Shown piece by piece: positions 54,759 to 62,979 of a DNA stretch of 64,000 bases. This stretch comes from Corynebacterium diphtheriae. Lineage in GTDB: Bacteria > Actinomycetota > Actinomycetes > Mycobacteriales > Mycobacteriaceae. The stretch is taken from assembly GCF_001457455.1 (NCBI RefSeq), contig NZ_LN831026.1:372001-436000 (forward strand). Reading direction: 5' to 3'. The number at the start of each line of letters is the position of its first letter. Position 1 is the first letter of the stretch. The notes beneath the pieces are model-generated. The model did not search any database and was not told where the DNA came from. It saw nothing but the letters and a program-made list of their open reading frames with translations. The position numbers and the translations under genes are program-made.

Positions 54759-57471
54759 ATGGCAAAGTTGAACCTGCGCGCAGTCGAGGAACGAACGTCG
54801 AAACTAGGCGGCCGTGCCGAATATGATCGCGAGTTCTTGTTCGATTTGCTTGAGGCCTATGGCCGCGCCAAATCCTCAATTACGCGACTGCGGTCGGGCA
54901 ATCTCGATGTCGCGCAGGATCCATCGCGAGAAGTAGCGCAGAAGAACGTTGTTTACTTCCATGAATCAGAGCCGGGGCAGGCTTTCGATGATCTTGTTCG
55001 GTTGTCGACTGCGGCTCACGTCACTCGGTACGCTCCGCGCTTCGTCATCGCCACGGATTACTCAGAGCTTGTTGCGCTTGATATGAAGACCTAGGAGAAT
55101 CTCAAGACTCCGATTGGTCAGATTGATCAGCACTTCACGTTCTTCCTTCCGTGGGCGGGCATGGAGAAGGTCCAGTATGTCAGCGATTCGCATGCTGATG
55201 TCCGTGCCGCAGAGAAGATGGGCAAGCTCTTCGATGAGCTTCTCGAGGCAAATCCGAACCTTGCAGACGGAAAGGCTGGCGTTCACAGTCTTAACGTATT
55301 CTTTACTCGTCTTTTATTCTGCTTCTTTGCGGAAGATACCGGCGTCTTTGCACCGGACGTGTTTACGACTGCAATTGGTTCGCAGACTCAGGCCGATGGC
55401 AGCGATATGCGTGATTTCCTCATCGCAATTTTCCATGCATTAGATACTGCTAATGCCGGCGATAAGCCTGCCAATTTGAGGGACTTCCCATATGTCAATG
55501 GTCGCTTATTTAGCGAAACAGCTGACATATCTGTTCCAAAATTCACAGGAAAGGCTCGCCAGCACCTGATTGAGCTCGGTACTTTGAACTGGAAAGATAT
55601 CAACCCGGACATTTTTGGTTCGATGTTCCAAGCGGTTGTTACCCCTGGCCAACGCTCGGACATGGGGCAGCATTACACCTCGGTGCCAAATATCCTGAAA
55701 ACTATTGAGCCGCTGTTCCTTGATGAACTTAAAGAAGAATTTGATGCAGCCTTCGATAGTGTTAAGCGCCTGAACAAACTTTATGATCGTATCGCAAGTA
55801 TCAAAGTGTTCGATCCGGCTTGTGGATCCGGAAATTTCCTTGTTATTGCCTATAAAGAGTTGTGCCGGTTGGAGCATTCGATTCTTGAGCGAATGGCAGT
55901 CCTTGACCAAAAGTACAGCGTGCTTTGGTCTGACTCGCGTATAAATATTGAAAATTTTTACGGTATCGAAATCGATGACTTTGCTGTTGAGATTGCAATC
56001 CTTTCGATGTGGATTGCTAAGCATCAAATGAATACTGAATTCTGGAAGAAATTTGGTAACTCTATTCCATTGATTCCTCTTAAAGAGACTGACCGAATTA
56101 GATCAGGGAACGCTGCGCGTCTCGATTGGGGTTCGGTATGCCCCAACAATGGAACAGACGAAATCTATGTGATTGGTAACCCCCGTACGGAGGAGCTAAG
56201 AAGCTGTCGGAAGGGCAGAGGGAAGATTATTCATACGTATTTGGGGGACGGCCGTACTCAAAAAATTTGGACTACATTGCGCTTTGGTTTGTGAAGGGGG
56301 CAGACTATCTGGCCAACTCTCGTGCTTCACTTGCATTTGTTTCTACAAATTCTGTAGTCCAGGGTGAGCATGTTTGCCTTGATGTTCCCCATGATCTTCG
56401 AACTGGGGATTGAAATCGGATATGCCTATACATCATTCAAATGGGAAAATAACGCGAAGTTTAACGCGGGTGTGACGGTTGTTGTTGTTGGTTTTAGAAA
56501 CAGAAGTAATCGGAAAAAATACCTTTATAAGGAAGGTGTACGGCAAGAAGTAGGACACTTGAATGGATATTTGTCGGCGGCTCCTGATGTTTTTGTTGAG
56601 CGGCGTAAGAAGCCGTTTGGTGATCTCCCGCAAATGTCTTTTGGCAGCATGCCGAGGGATGGGGGACATCTTTCTTTAACGTCGGCGGAGCGAGACTTGA
56701 TTCTGGGTGAGCATCCTGAAGCGGAACAATTTGTGAAACGATTTGTTGGATCTGCTGAATTTATTAATAGTATTGAGCGATATTGCTTCTGGATATCGGA
56801 ATCCAAACAAGAGGAAGCATGCGCAATTTCCTTTATCAAGCAGCGGCTCGAGCAAGTTGCCGCGTTTCGCTTGACTAGTAAAGCACCATCAACGGTGAAG
56901 TATGCGCAACGCCCTGGGGAGTTTGTGCAGCGGGCTTATAAGCCGACCAATTCAATTATTGTGCCTAGGGTCTCTTCAGAACGTCGTGAATACATTCCAA
57001 TCGGATATCTTGGGCCAGATACGGTGATTTCAGACGCTGCATTTGCCGTTTACGATGCAGAACCCTGGCTGTTTGCGCTGCTTACGTCGAAGATGCACAT
57101 GGTTTGGGTCCGAGCCGTTGGCGGCAAGATGAAGACTGACTACCGATATTCCAATACGATCGTGTACAACAACTTTCCTGTTCCGGAGTTATCGATCCGA
57201 ACGAAGGCGGACCTTACAACGGCGCGCTCTCCGAGTGCTCGATGTTCGTGAGTACCACAGTGAATTCAAGCTTGCCGAACTTTATGACCCAGATAAAATG
57301 CCGGATAATCTACGGCAAGCGCATGCTGAGGTGGACGATGCCGTCGATAAGCTCTACTCCGCTCGCCCGTTCGAAAGTGATGAGGCTCGATTGTCGATGC
57401 TCTTTGCTATGTATAAAGAGGCAGTTGAAGTGGAAGAAGCTGTGGGAGCGAAAGTTAAGCGGAAGAAGTGA
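54759..57471 (+). pseudogene. MmeI-like DNA methyltransferase, broken
   Basis: The frame from ATG 54759 (MAKLNLRAVEERTSKLGG) reads a full-length class I adenine methyltransferase if four lesions are repaired. A TAG at 55092-55094 splits the N-terminal domain; in-frame sequence continues with ENLKTPIGQIDQHF. The SAM-binding motif FDPACGSGNFLVIAYKEL is intact (around 55809). At 56180-56184 the catalytic NPPY is destroyed because a run of five C stands where six are needed; the shifted frame reads YGGAKKLSEGQREDYSYVFG up to about 56370, where an extra base restores the first frame (MFPMIFELGIEIGYAYTSFK). A last frameshift near 57230 leads to the C-terminus (REYHSEFKLAELYDPDKMPD). Such enzymes pair with helicases in defence systems. 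Not functional as written. Confidence 0.85.
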
Positions 57472-57914
57472 GCGCGAAGAGCTTTAGTCAGGCGGTAGAA
57501 AACGTTGTCACCGTTGAATATGCACAGTCGGGTACGTCAGTTAACACTGATGGAATGGGTATGCGCGAGATGCAGCGCCGCGTCTTTGAAGAGCGCGCAG
57601 CCCAGTATCTGCAGATTAAGGCGCCGCCGGCATCCGGAAAGTCGCGTGCTCTGATGTTTGTGTCGTTGGATAAGTTGTTCAATCAGGGGCGTAAGAAGAT
57701 AATCGTTGCCGTGCCGGAGCGCTCCATTGGTGCATCGTTCGCTAGTACAAAGCTGATGGCGAACGGGGTCTTCGCGGATTAGGAAGTCGAGGATTATAAC
57801 AATCTGTGCACACTGGGAGCCTCGGCAAGTAAGGTCGATGCATTTATCAAGTTTTTGCAAGGGCCTGATCCGATTCTGGTGTGTACACATGCGACCCTGC
57901 GCTTTGCTCCTAGA
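57468..57914 (+). pseudogene. DEAD/DEAH-type helicase fragment
   Basis: Starts with a GTG overlapping the methyltransferase stop (GTGA). Walker A is APPASGKSRAL around residue 50, followed by KKIIVAVPERSIGASFAS. A TAG at 57780-57782, in a context that reads FAD-stop-EVEDYNN, breaks the frame; coding sequence continues (LCTLGASASKVDAFIKFLQG, PILVCTHATLRFA) until about 57914, where similarity ends. Most of the helicase, including motifs IV-VI, is absent. The sialic acid locus begins right after, so the junction is probably a deletion point. Confidence 0.8.
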
Positions 57915-57937
57915 ACCCAAGTTGTAGTTGATAAACC

Positions 57938-57984
57938 AAAACCCTCCCTTGCTTATCGTGAGAGTGACAAGTAGGGAGGGAAAA
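57938..57984 (-). terminator. Terminator after nanA
   Basis: On the minus strand CCCTCCCT and AGGGAGGG pair around a 23-base loop and are followed by TTTTGG. It closes the sialic acid operon. Confidence 0.75.
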
Positions 57985-57990
57985 GGATTT

Positions 57991-58911
57991 TTAGAGGACC
58001 TCGGTGGCCTTCAGAATCTCAGCGATTGCATCGCGGGATGGGGCGTCGTCGATAGGTGCCAAAGGCATGGACATCAGGTTCGAGGAGAAAATACCCATGA
58101 GTTCGAGGGCGGTCTTGAAGGACCCGACACCTGCTGCTGGGCCAACCTTGCCGATAGGCTGGAAGACGATCTCAAACAGGGCAGCGAGGCGTTCTTGTTC
58201 CTTCTGGACGGTAGCCCAGTCGCCGGCCTCCGCAGCCTTCCACATGCGGACGTAGCCGGCGGGATCGACGTTGCCAAGACCTGGGACACAGCCGTCGGCA
58301 CCTGCGATGAATGCGCCGTCGACTACTGCCTCGTGGCCGGTGAGCAAGGTTAGTGGGGAACCTGCCTTCTTGTTCAGCATGACAAGGCGACGGAAGGAGA
58401 CGTCGTCGCCAGAGGAATCCTTAACGCCTGCCAGAACCCCCTCAGAGCCCAACTTGACCAGCAGCTCAGGGGAGAGCTTAGTGTGTACGCACACTGGGAT
58501 ATCGTAAGCGATGACAGGAAGAGACGTTGCTGCAGCTACCGCGCGGAAGTGAGCCTCTACCTCTGCAGGTCCGCAGATGGCGTAGAAGGGGGCGGTGGCA
58601 ACGATGGCGTCTACACCTGCTTCTTCAGCAGCCTTGATGTGGCCGAGCATGCGGTTGACCTGCATATCGATCACACCGGCGTAGACAGGCACACGACCAG
58701 CTGCGATACGGACAATTTCGCGGATGACAGTTGCGCGGTCTTCGTCAGACAAGAAGGCAACCTCGCCGGAAGAACCCAGAGCGAACAGGCCGTCAACACC
58801 ACCAGCAATGAGGTGCTCAACGAGGCGCTCGAGAGCTTCGAAATCGATGCTGCGATCGGACTTCATGGGGGTGAGTACTGGTGGGATGATGCCCTTAACG
58901 ATGGAAGACAT
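57991..58911 (-). CDS. nanA: DHDPS-family aldolase, probable N-acetylneuraminate lyase
   Basis: 306 residues from the ATG at 58911 (MSSIVKGIIPPVLTPM); the open frame extends to 59124 but that lead overlaps the ATPase gene and is not coding. The pyruvate-binding loop is FALGSSGEVAFL; the GS(S/T)GE form is typical of lyases acting on sialic acid, while dihydrodipicolinate synthases have GTTGE. The Schiff-base lysine is in AGVKDSSGD and the catalytic tyrosine in IAYDIPVCVH. It would cleave Neu5Ac to pyruvate and N-acetylmannosamine. It follows the transporter genes by 34 bases, consistent with uptake then cleavage. Confidence 0.85.
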   Translation of the reverse strand: MSSIVKGIIPPVLTPMKSDRSIDFEALERLVEHLIAGGVDGLFALGSSGEVAFLSDEDRATVIREIVRIAAGRVPVYAGVIDMQVNRMLGHIKAAEEAGVDAIVATAPFYAICGPAEVEAHFRAVAAATSLPVIAYDIPVCVHTKLSPELLVKLGSEGVLAGVKDSSGDDVSFRRLVMLNKKAGSPLTLLTGHEAVVDGAFIAGADGCVPGLGNVDPAGYVRMWKAAEAGDWATVQKEQERLAALFEIVFQPIGKVGPAAGVGSFKTALELMGIFSSNLMSMPLAPIDDAPSRDAIAEILKATEVL

Positions 58912-58945
58912 GATAGGAAAAATCCTTTCAACAAAAGCGTAAGTT

Positions 58946-59779
58946 TTAGAGGAATGACGGGGTAGCTGCGAGCAACGTGCGAGTGTAATCCGTCTTAGGG
59001 GCGGCAAAGAGCTGCTCAGTGGGTTGTTCTTCCAAAATCTCACCTTTATACATAACGCACATGCGGTCTGAAATGTAGCGGACGGTGTTGATGTCGTGAG
59101 AGATGAAGACCAAGCCGAGGCCAAGCTCGGTGCGTAGGTCAGAGAGCAGGTTGAGCACCTGGGCGCGAACGGAGACGTCCAATGCGGAGGTGGGCTCGTC
59201 GGCGATGATGAGATCAGGTTCGAGCGCTAACGCACGAGCGATAGCAACACGCTGGCGCTGACCACCAGAAATCTGACGAGGCAAAACGTCGAGCGCCGAT
59301 TGCGGCAAACCAACGAGGCTTAACAACACCTGCACGCGGGTAAGGCGTTCTGCCTCGGTGCCGATCTTGTGCACGCGCAGCGGATCAAGGAGCTGTTCCT
59401 TCACCGTCATACGAGGGTTCAAAGCAGTAGCTGGATCCTGGAACACCACGGAGATCGCACGGCCGAGTTCCTTGCGCTGATGGCCGCTGCCGGTCATCTT
59501 GGTTCCATTGAAGAATACTTCGCCGCTGGTTGGCTTTTGCAAACCAACCATCACGCGGGCCAACGTGGACTTACCGCAGCCGGATTCGCCCACAATGCCG
59601 ACGACCTCGCCACGATCGACGTGGAAGTTCACGTTCTTGTTGGCGTGAACCGTATCGGGGCGAAACAGTTTGCCGGTACGAGTCTTGTGAATAACGTTGA
59701 CGTCTTTGAGCTCAATTAGGGGGGCATCGGAGCTGCGTCCGGTGAGACGTTCTCGAGACTGTTTCACATGGTTCGACAT
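58946..59779 (-). CDS. Opp/Dpp-type ABC ATPase, probable sialic acid importer subunit
   Basis: 277 residues. Walker A GIVGESGCGKSTLARVMVG, signature ISGGQRQRVAIARAL, Walker B LIIADEPTSALD and the H-loop in FISHDINTVRYI are all intact. It has the C-terminal oligopeptide/dipeptide region (LFAAPKTDYTRTLLAATP). It corresponds to SatD/SiaI by position. The start is five bases after the upstream fusion gene. Confidence 0.92.
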   Translation of the reverse strand: MSNHVKQSRERLTGRSSDAPLIELKDVNVIHKTRTGKLFRPDTVHANKNVNFHVDRGEVVGIVGESGCGKSTLARVMVGLQKPTSGEVFFNGTKMTGSGHQRKELGRAISVVFQDPATALNPRMTVKEQLLDPLRVHKIGTEAERLTRVQVLLSLVGLPQSALDVLPRQISGGQRQRVAIARALALEPDLIIADEPTSALDVSVRAQVLNLLSDLRTELGLGLVFISHDINTVRYISDRMCVMYKGEILEEQPTEQLFAAPKTDYTRTLLAATPSFL

Positions 59780-59784
59780 GATGA

Positions 59785-61773
59785 CTATTCTCCTTTGCTC
59801 TGCATCGCTGCTAGGAGCTCATCGGTAGCAGCCCAGCGGTGGGTGGACGTTCCGTCGATAGCACGCATGACTGGCTTCTGGTTGAGACCAAGCTGTGGGT
59901 GGCTAGAACGTGGTGCGAAGCGGTCGCCTGCAACAAACTCGCGAGGGCTTGGAACTGTACCAGGCACCTGGTAGAGGCGAGATGCGCCGGATTCAATGGA
60001 CAACACAGCGCCGAGGAGGCCGCGGGTGTATTCGTGGTGTGGATCGGCAAGAAGCTCGCGGGTATGACCCTGCTCGACAACCTGACCTGCGTACATGACG
60101 GTGATCTTGTGCGCGAGCTTAGCAACCAGTGCTAGGTCGTGGCTGACGAAGATCATGGAGAAGCCGAGTTTTTCACGTAGCTCGTTGAGCAGGTCCACCA
60201 CTTGGTGCTGCACGGTGACGTCGAGAGCCGTGGTGGGCTCGTCGGCAATGAGCAAGCGAGGGTTGCGGGTCAACGCCATAGCGATAAGCACGCGCTGGCG
60301 CTGGCCACCGGAAAGCTCGTGAGGGTAAGACTTCAAGGTACGAACTGGATCCAAGCCCACGAGCTCCATAAGCTCTTCTGCAGTGCGCTTGCCGCCGCGG
60401 CGAATCAGCTGGTTGAGCTGAGTGCTAATCAGCATTGAGGGGTTCAAGGAGCTCAAAGCATCTTGGTAGATCATGGCCATGTCGTGGCCGCGCAGTGCGT
60501 TGCGCTCGTCAGCGGACATTTCCAGCAGGTTCTTGCCGCCGTAGAGAATCTCACCGGTGATAACAGCGGTTGGAGGCAACAGACCCATGATGGTCATAGC
60601 GATCAAGGACTTACCACAGCCGGACTCGCCAACCAGACCCATGGTTTCGCCTGGCGATACCGTGAAGTTGACCTTGTCCACGATCTTGACATCGCCGTGG
60701 GCATTAGGGAACGCAATGCTGAGGTCTTTGACCACGATCAGAGGTTCTTCGCCACGGGTGTAATTGAGGCGACGATCCTCCGACATTTCCGCATCATGCA
60801 GCTTAGCCAGCGAGGTGTTCAAAGCCTTGGCTGCTTCTTCCTCAGTGGTATGACCCAAGGTGTTGCGCTTGTCGATCGTAGGATCGTTGTCGGAAACAGC
60901 TGCGGTGCGCTTGATACGAGGCGAAGCCATGGCATCGGTCAGGCCCTCGGACAGAATGTTCAAAGCGAGCACTGTCAGCAGAATCATCAAACCTGGGAAG
61001 AACGTAGGCCACCATGCACCGGAGAGCAGAAGCTGCTTGCCGTCGGCCAAGATGTTGCCCCATGAAGGCTCTGGTGGCTTCACACCAGCGTTAATGAAGG
61101 ACAAGGAAGCTTCGAAGACGATGGCGTCTGCAACCAGCACGGTAGCGAACACGGCGATAGGAGCAATTGTATTGCGTGCAACGTGCTTGAGGAGGATGTG
61201 AGGAATACGAGCGCCCATCACCTTGGCGGCAGCAACGTAGTCTTCGCCAAACTCGCTCAAGATATTAGCGCGAACCACACGAGACAACTGTGGGACGTAC
61301 AGGAAGCCGATGGCAAACACCAGCACAGGAAGCGAGGTGCCAAAAACTGCGACGAACACGGCTGCCAAAGCGATGCCTGGGAAGGACATAATGATGTCCA
61401 AAATGCGCATCAAAACTTCGGAGACAACCTTGCCGCCAGTAGCAGCAACGGAGCCCAGAACAGCGGCAGCCGCGAGAGCTGCTGCGGTAGCGCACAAGCC
61501 GATGACGAGTGAGGAACGGGCGCCGAAGGCGACACGAGCGAAAATGTCACGACCGATGGCGTCAGTACCGAACCAGTGCTCACCACTTGGTGGCTGAACT
61601 GGGGTAGAAGAGGCGAGAGGGTCATAGCTGGAGATCAATGGCGCAAAGATTGCCATTGCAGCGATGAGAGCGAGGAAGATCAAAGCGATCTTAGAGGCTA
61701 CAGGCAGGGACCTTAGGCCGGTAAAGCGGTGGCCGGCTTTGGTTTCGAGGTTTTCTGTCAGGTTGCGTCGCAT
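59785..61773 (-). CDS. Fused permease-ATPase of an Opp/Dpp-type importer (SatC/SiaG-like)
   Basis: 662 residues. Residues 20-290 are a DppC-type permease with an N-terminal domain (HWFGTDAIGRDIFARVAFGA) and five to six membrane segments including the EAA loop (VAAAKVMGARIPHILLKHV). From about residue 350 an ABC ATPase follows: GLVGESGCGKSLIAMTIMG, LSGGQRQRVLIAMAL, LLIADEPTTALD and FVSHDLALVAKL. The same fusion is known in SatABCD of Haemophilus ducreyi and SiaEFGI of Corynebacterium glutamicum, both sialic acid importers. It overlaps the upstream permease gene by one base. Confidence 0.93.
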   Translation of the reverse strand: MRRNLTENLETKAGHRFTGLRSLPVASKIALIFLALIAAMAIFAPLISSYDPLASSTPVQPPSGEHWFGTDAIGRDIFARVAFGARSSLVIGLCATAAALAAAAVLGSVAATGGKVVSEVLMRILDIIMSFPGIALAAVFVAVFGTSLPVLVFAIGFLYVPQLSRVVRANILSEFGEDYVAAAKVMGARIPHILLKHVARNTIAPIAVFATVLVADAIVFEASLSFINAGVKPPEPSWGNILADGKQLLLSGAWWPTFFPGLMILLTVLALNILSEGLTDAMASPRIKRTAAVSDNDPTIDKRNTLGHTTEEEAAKALNTSLAKLHDAEMSEDRRLNYTRGEEPLIVVKDLSIAFPNAHGDVKIVDKVNFTVSPGETMGLVGESGCGKSLIAMTIMGLLPPTAVITGEILYGGKNLLEMSADERNALRGHDMAMIYQDALSSLNPSMLISTQLNQLIRRGGKRTAEELMELVGLDPVRTLKSYPHELSGGQRQRVLIAMALTRNPRLLIADEPTTALDVTVQHQVVDLLNELREKLGFSMIFVSHDLALVAKLAHKITVMYAGQVVEQGHTRELLADPHHEYTRGLLGAVLSIESGASRLYQVPGTVPSPREFVAGDRFAPRSSHPQLGLNQKPVMRAIDGTSTHRWAATDELLAAMQSKGE

Positions 61774-62738
61774 TAGATGCTCCTGATGCGTGGGTTGACG
61801 AGCACGTACAGCATGTCAACGATGATGTTAATGATGATGAAGGCCACGGCCACGGTAAGTGTGACGCCCTGGACGAGGAAGACGTCGTTACGCGTCACAC
61901 CGTCGAGGATCAGCTGACCCATAGCCTGGATGTTGAAGATGATCTCGATGATCACGGCACCACCCATGAGGTAACCGACGCGAAGGCCGAGAACCGTAAT
62001 AGGGGTAATCAAAGCATTGCGCAAAACATTTCGAGAAATAACTTCTGACTTCGGAATACCCGAACCGATAGCGGTACGGACATAGTCTTTGTCGAGTTCT
62101 TCCACCATGGCGGTACGCACAACACGAGTCAACGAACCGGCAACAGGAACGCCGAGCGCGAATGCTGGAAGGAAGATGTTGTTGAAGTAGATCTGAGGGT
62201 TTTCCGTCATCTTGGTCCAGCCGGTAACAAGGGCCGGGAATAGGCCCCACGCGCCGGGGATCGTACCCAGCCACTGGATGAGCAAGATAGCCAACCAGAA
62301 GGAGGGGGTAGCAAGTGCTGCGATGGAGACGATACGGATGACCTGGTCAGGCCAGCGATCGCGGTACAGTGCAGCGATAACGCCGAAGACGAGGGCGAAG
62401 ACAACTGCGATGAGCAGGCCCCACATAGTCAGCTGCAAGGTGATAGGGAATGCGCGGGCTACAACGTCGGTGACGGGGGTGTTACCAGTGGTGGTACCCA
62501 AGTCGCCGTGCAACATGTCGCCGAGGAAGTGGAAATAACGGACAAGGAGGGGATCGTTAAGGCCGTGGGATTCCCGATACTCTTCGAGAGCTTCAAGCGA
62601 TGCCGTCTCTCCGAGCGCCAAACGCGCTGGGTCGGCTGGGCTGAAGGACATGATGAAGAATACGAGGAACGTCACACCGAGAATCATGATCGGCAACGCG
62701 ACGAGGCGCCTACCAATCAGACGGAGAAGGTTAGACAT
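61773..62738 (-). CDS. DppB-type permease, probable sialic acid importer subunit (SiaF/SatB-like)
   Basis: 321 residues, six membrane segments. N-terminus LIGRRLVALPIMILGVTFLV and the EAA loop VRTAIGSGIPKSEVISRNVL are typical of DppB. It heads the distal part of the operon: permease, permease-ATPase fusion, ATPase, lyase. About 240 bases separate it from the binding protein gene upstream, with a strong hairpin in between. Confidence 0.93.
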   Translation of the reverse strand: MSNLLRLIGRRLVALPIMILGVTFLVFFIMSFSPADPARLALGETASLEALEEYRESHGLNDPLLVRYFHFLGDMLHGDLGTTTGNTPVTDVVARAFPITLQLTMWGLLIAVVFALVFGVIAALYRDRWPDQVIRIVSIAALATPSFWLAILLIQWLGTIPGAWGLFPALVTGWTKMTENPQIYFNNIFLPAFALGVPVAGSLTRVVRTAMVEELDKDYVRTAIGSGIPKSEVISRNVLRNALITPITVLGLRVGYLMGGAVIIEIIFNIQAMGQLILDGVTRNDVFLVQGVTLTVAVAFIIINIIVDMLYVLVNPRIRSI

Positions 62739-62850
62739 GTGCGTAATCCTGACTATCGGAACTGTTATCTACAGCTAAAACCGCTGAACCACGTACATTG
62801 CGTGCAACCAATTGAGGGGGTTGGAATATCTTATTCAGCGCTTGCTGGAC

Positions 62851-62894
62851 GAAAAATGTTTGCCGGTGGCTGTGCTATTTATGCCACCGGCAAA
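62851..62894 (-). terminator. Hairpin between binding protein and permease genes
   Basis: On the minus strand TTTGCCGGTGGC and GCCACCGGCAAA (12-bp perfect stem, 12-base loop) precede CATTTTTC. Shape is that of a terminator or attenuator. It may allow more binding protein than permease to be made, as in many importer operons. The rest of the 240-base gap shows no gene. Confidence 0.75.
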
Positions 62895-62979
62895 GAGATA
62901 AAAGGTGGCGGGGTTCCCCCTAGGACCCGCTCTAGGCGATGTGTGGAAAAAGATTGGGAGCTAGGGGGAAGATTGAGTG

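Noticed and set aside
57928..58353. 141-codon plus-strand frame opposite nanA
   Set aside because: Antisense to a clear aldolase gene and no family resemblance.
58911..59124. N-terminal extension of nanA
   Set aside because: The extra 71 residues run through the 3' end of the ATPase gene and are not part of the aldolase family, which starts MSSIVKGIIPP here.
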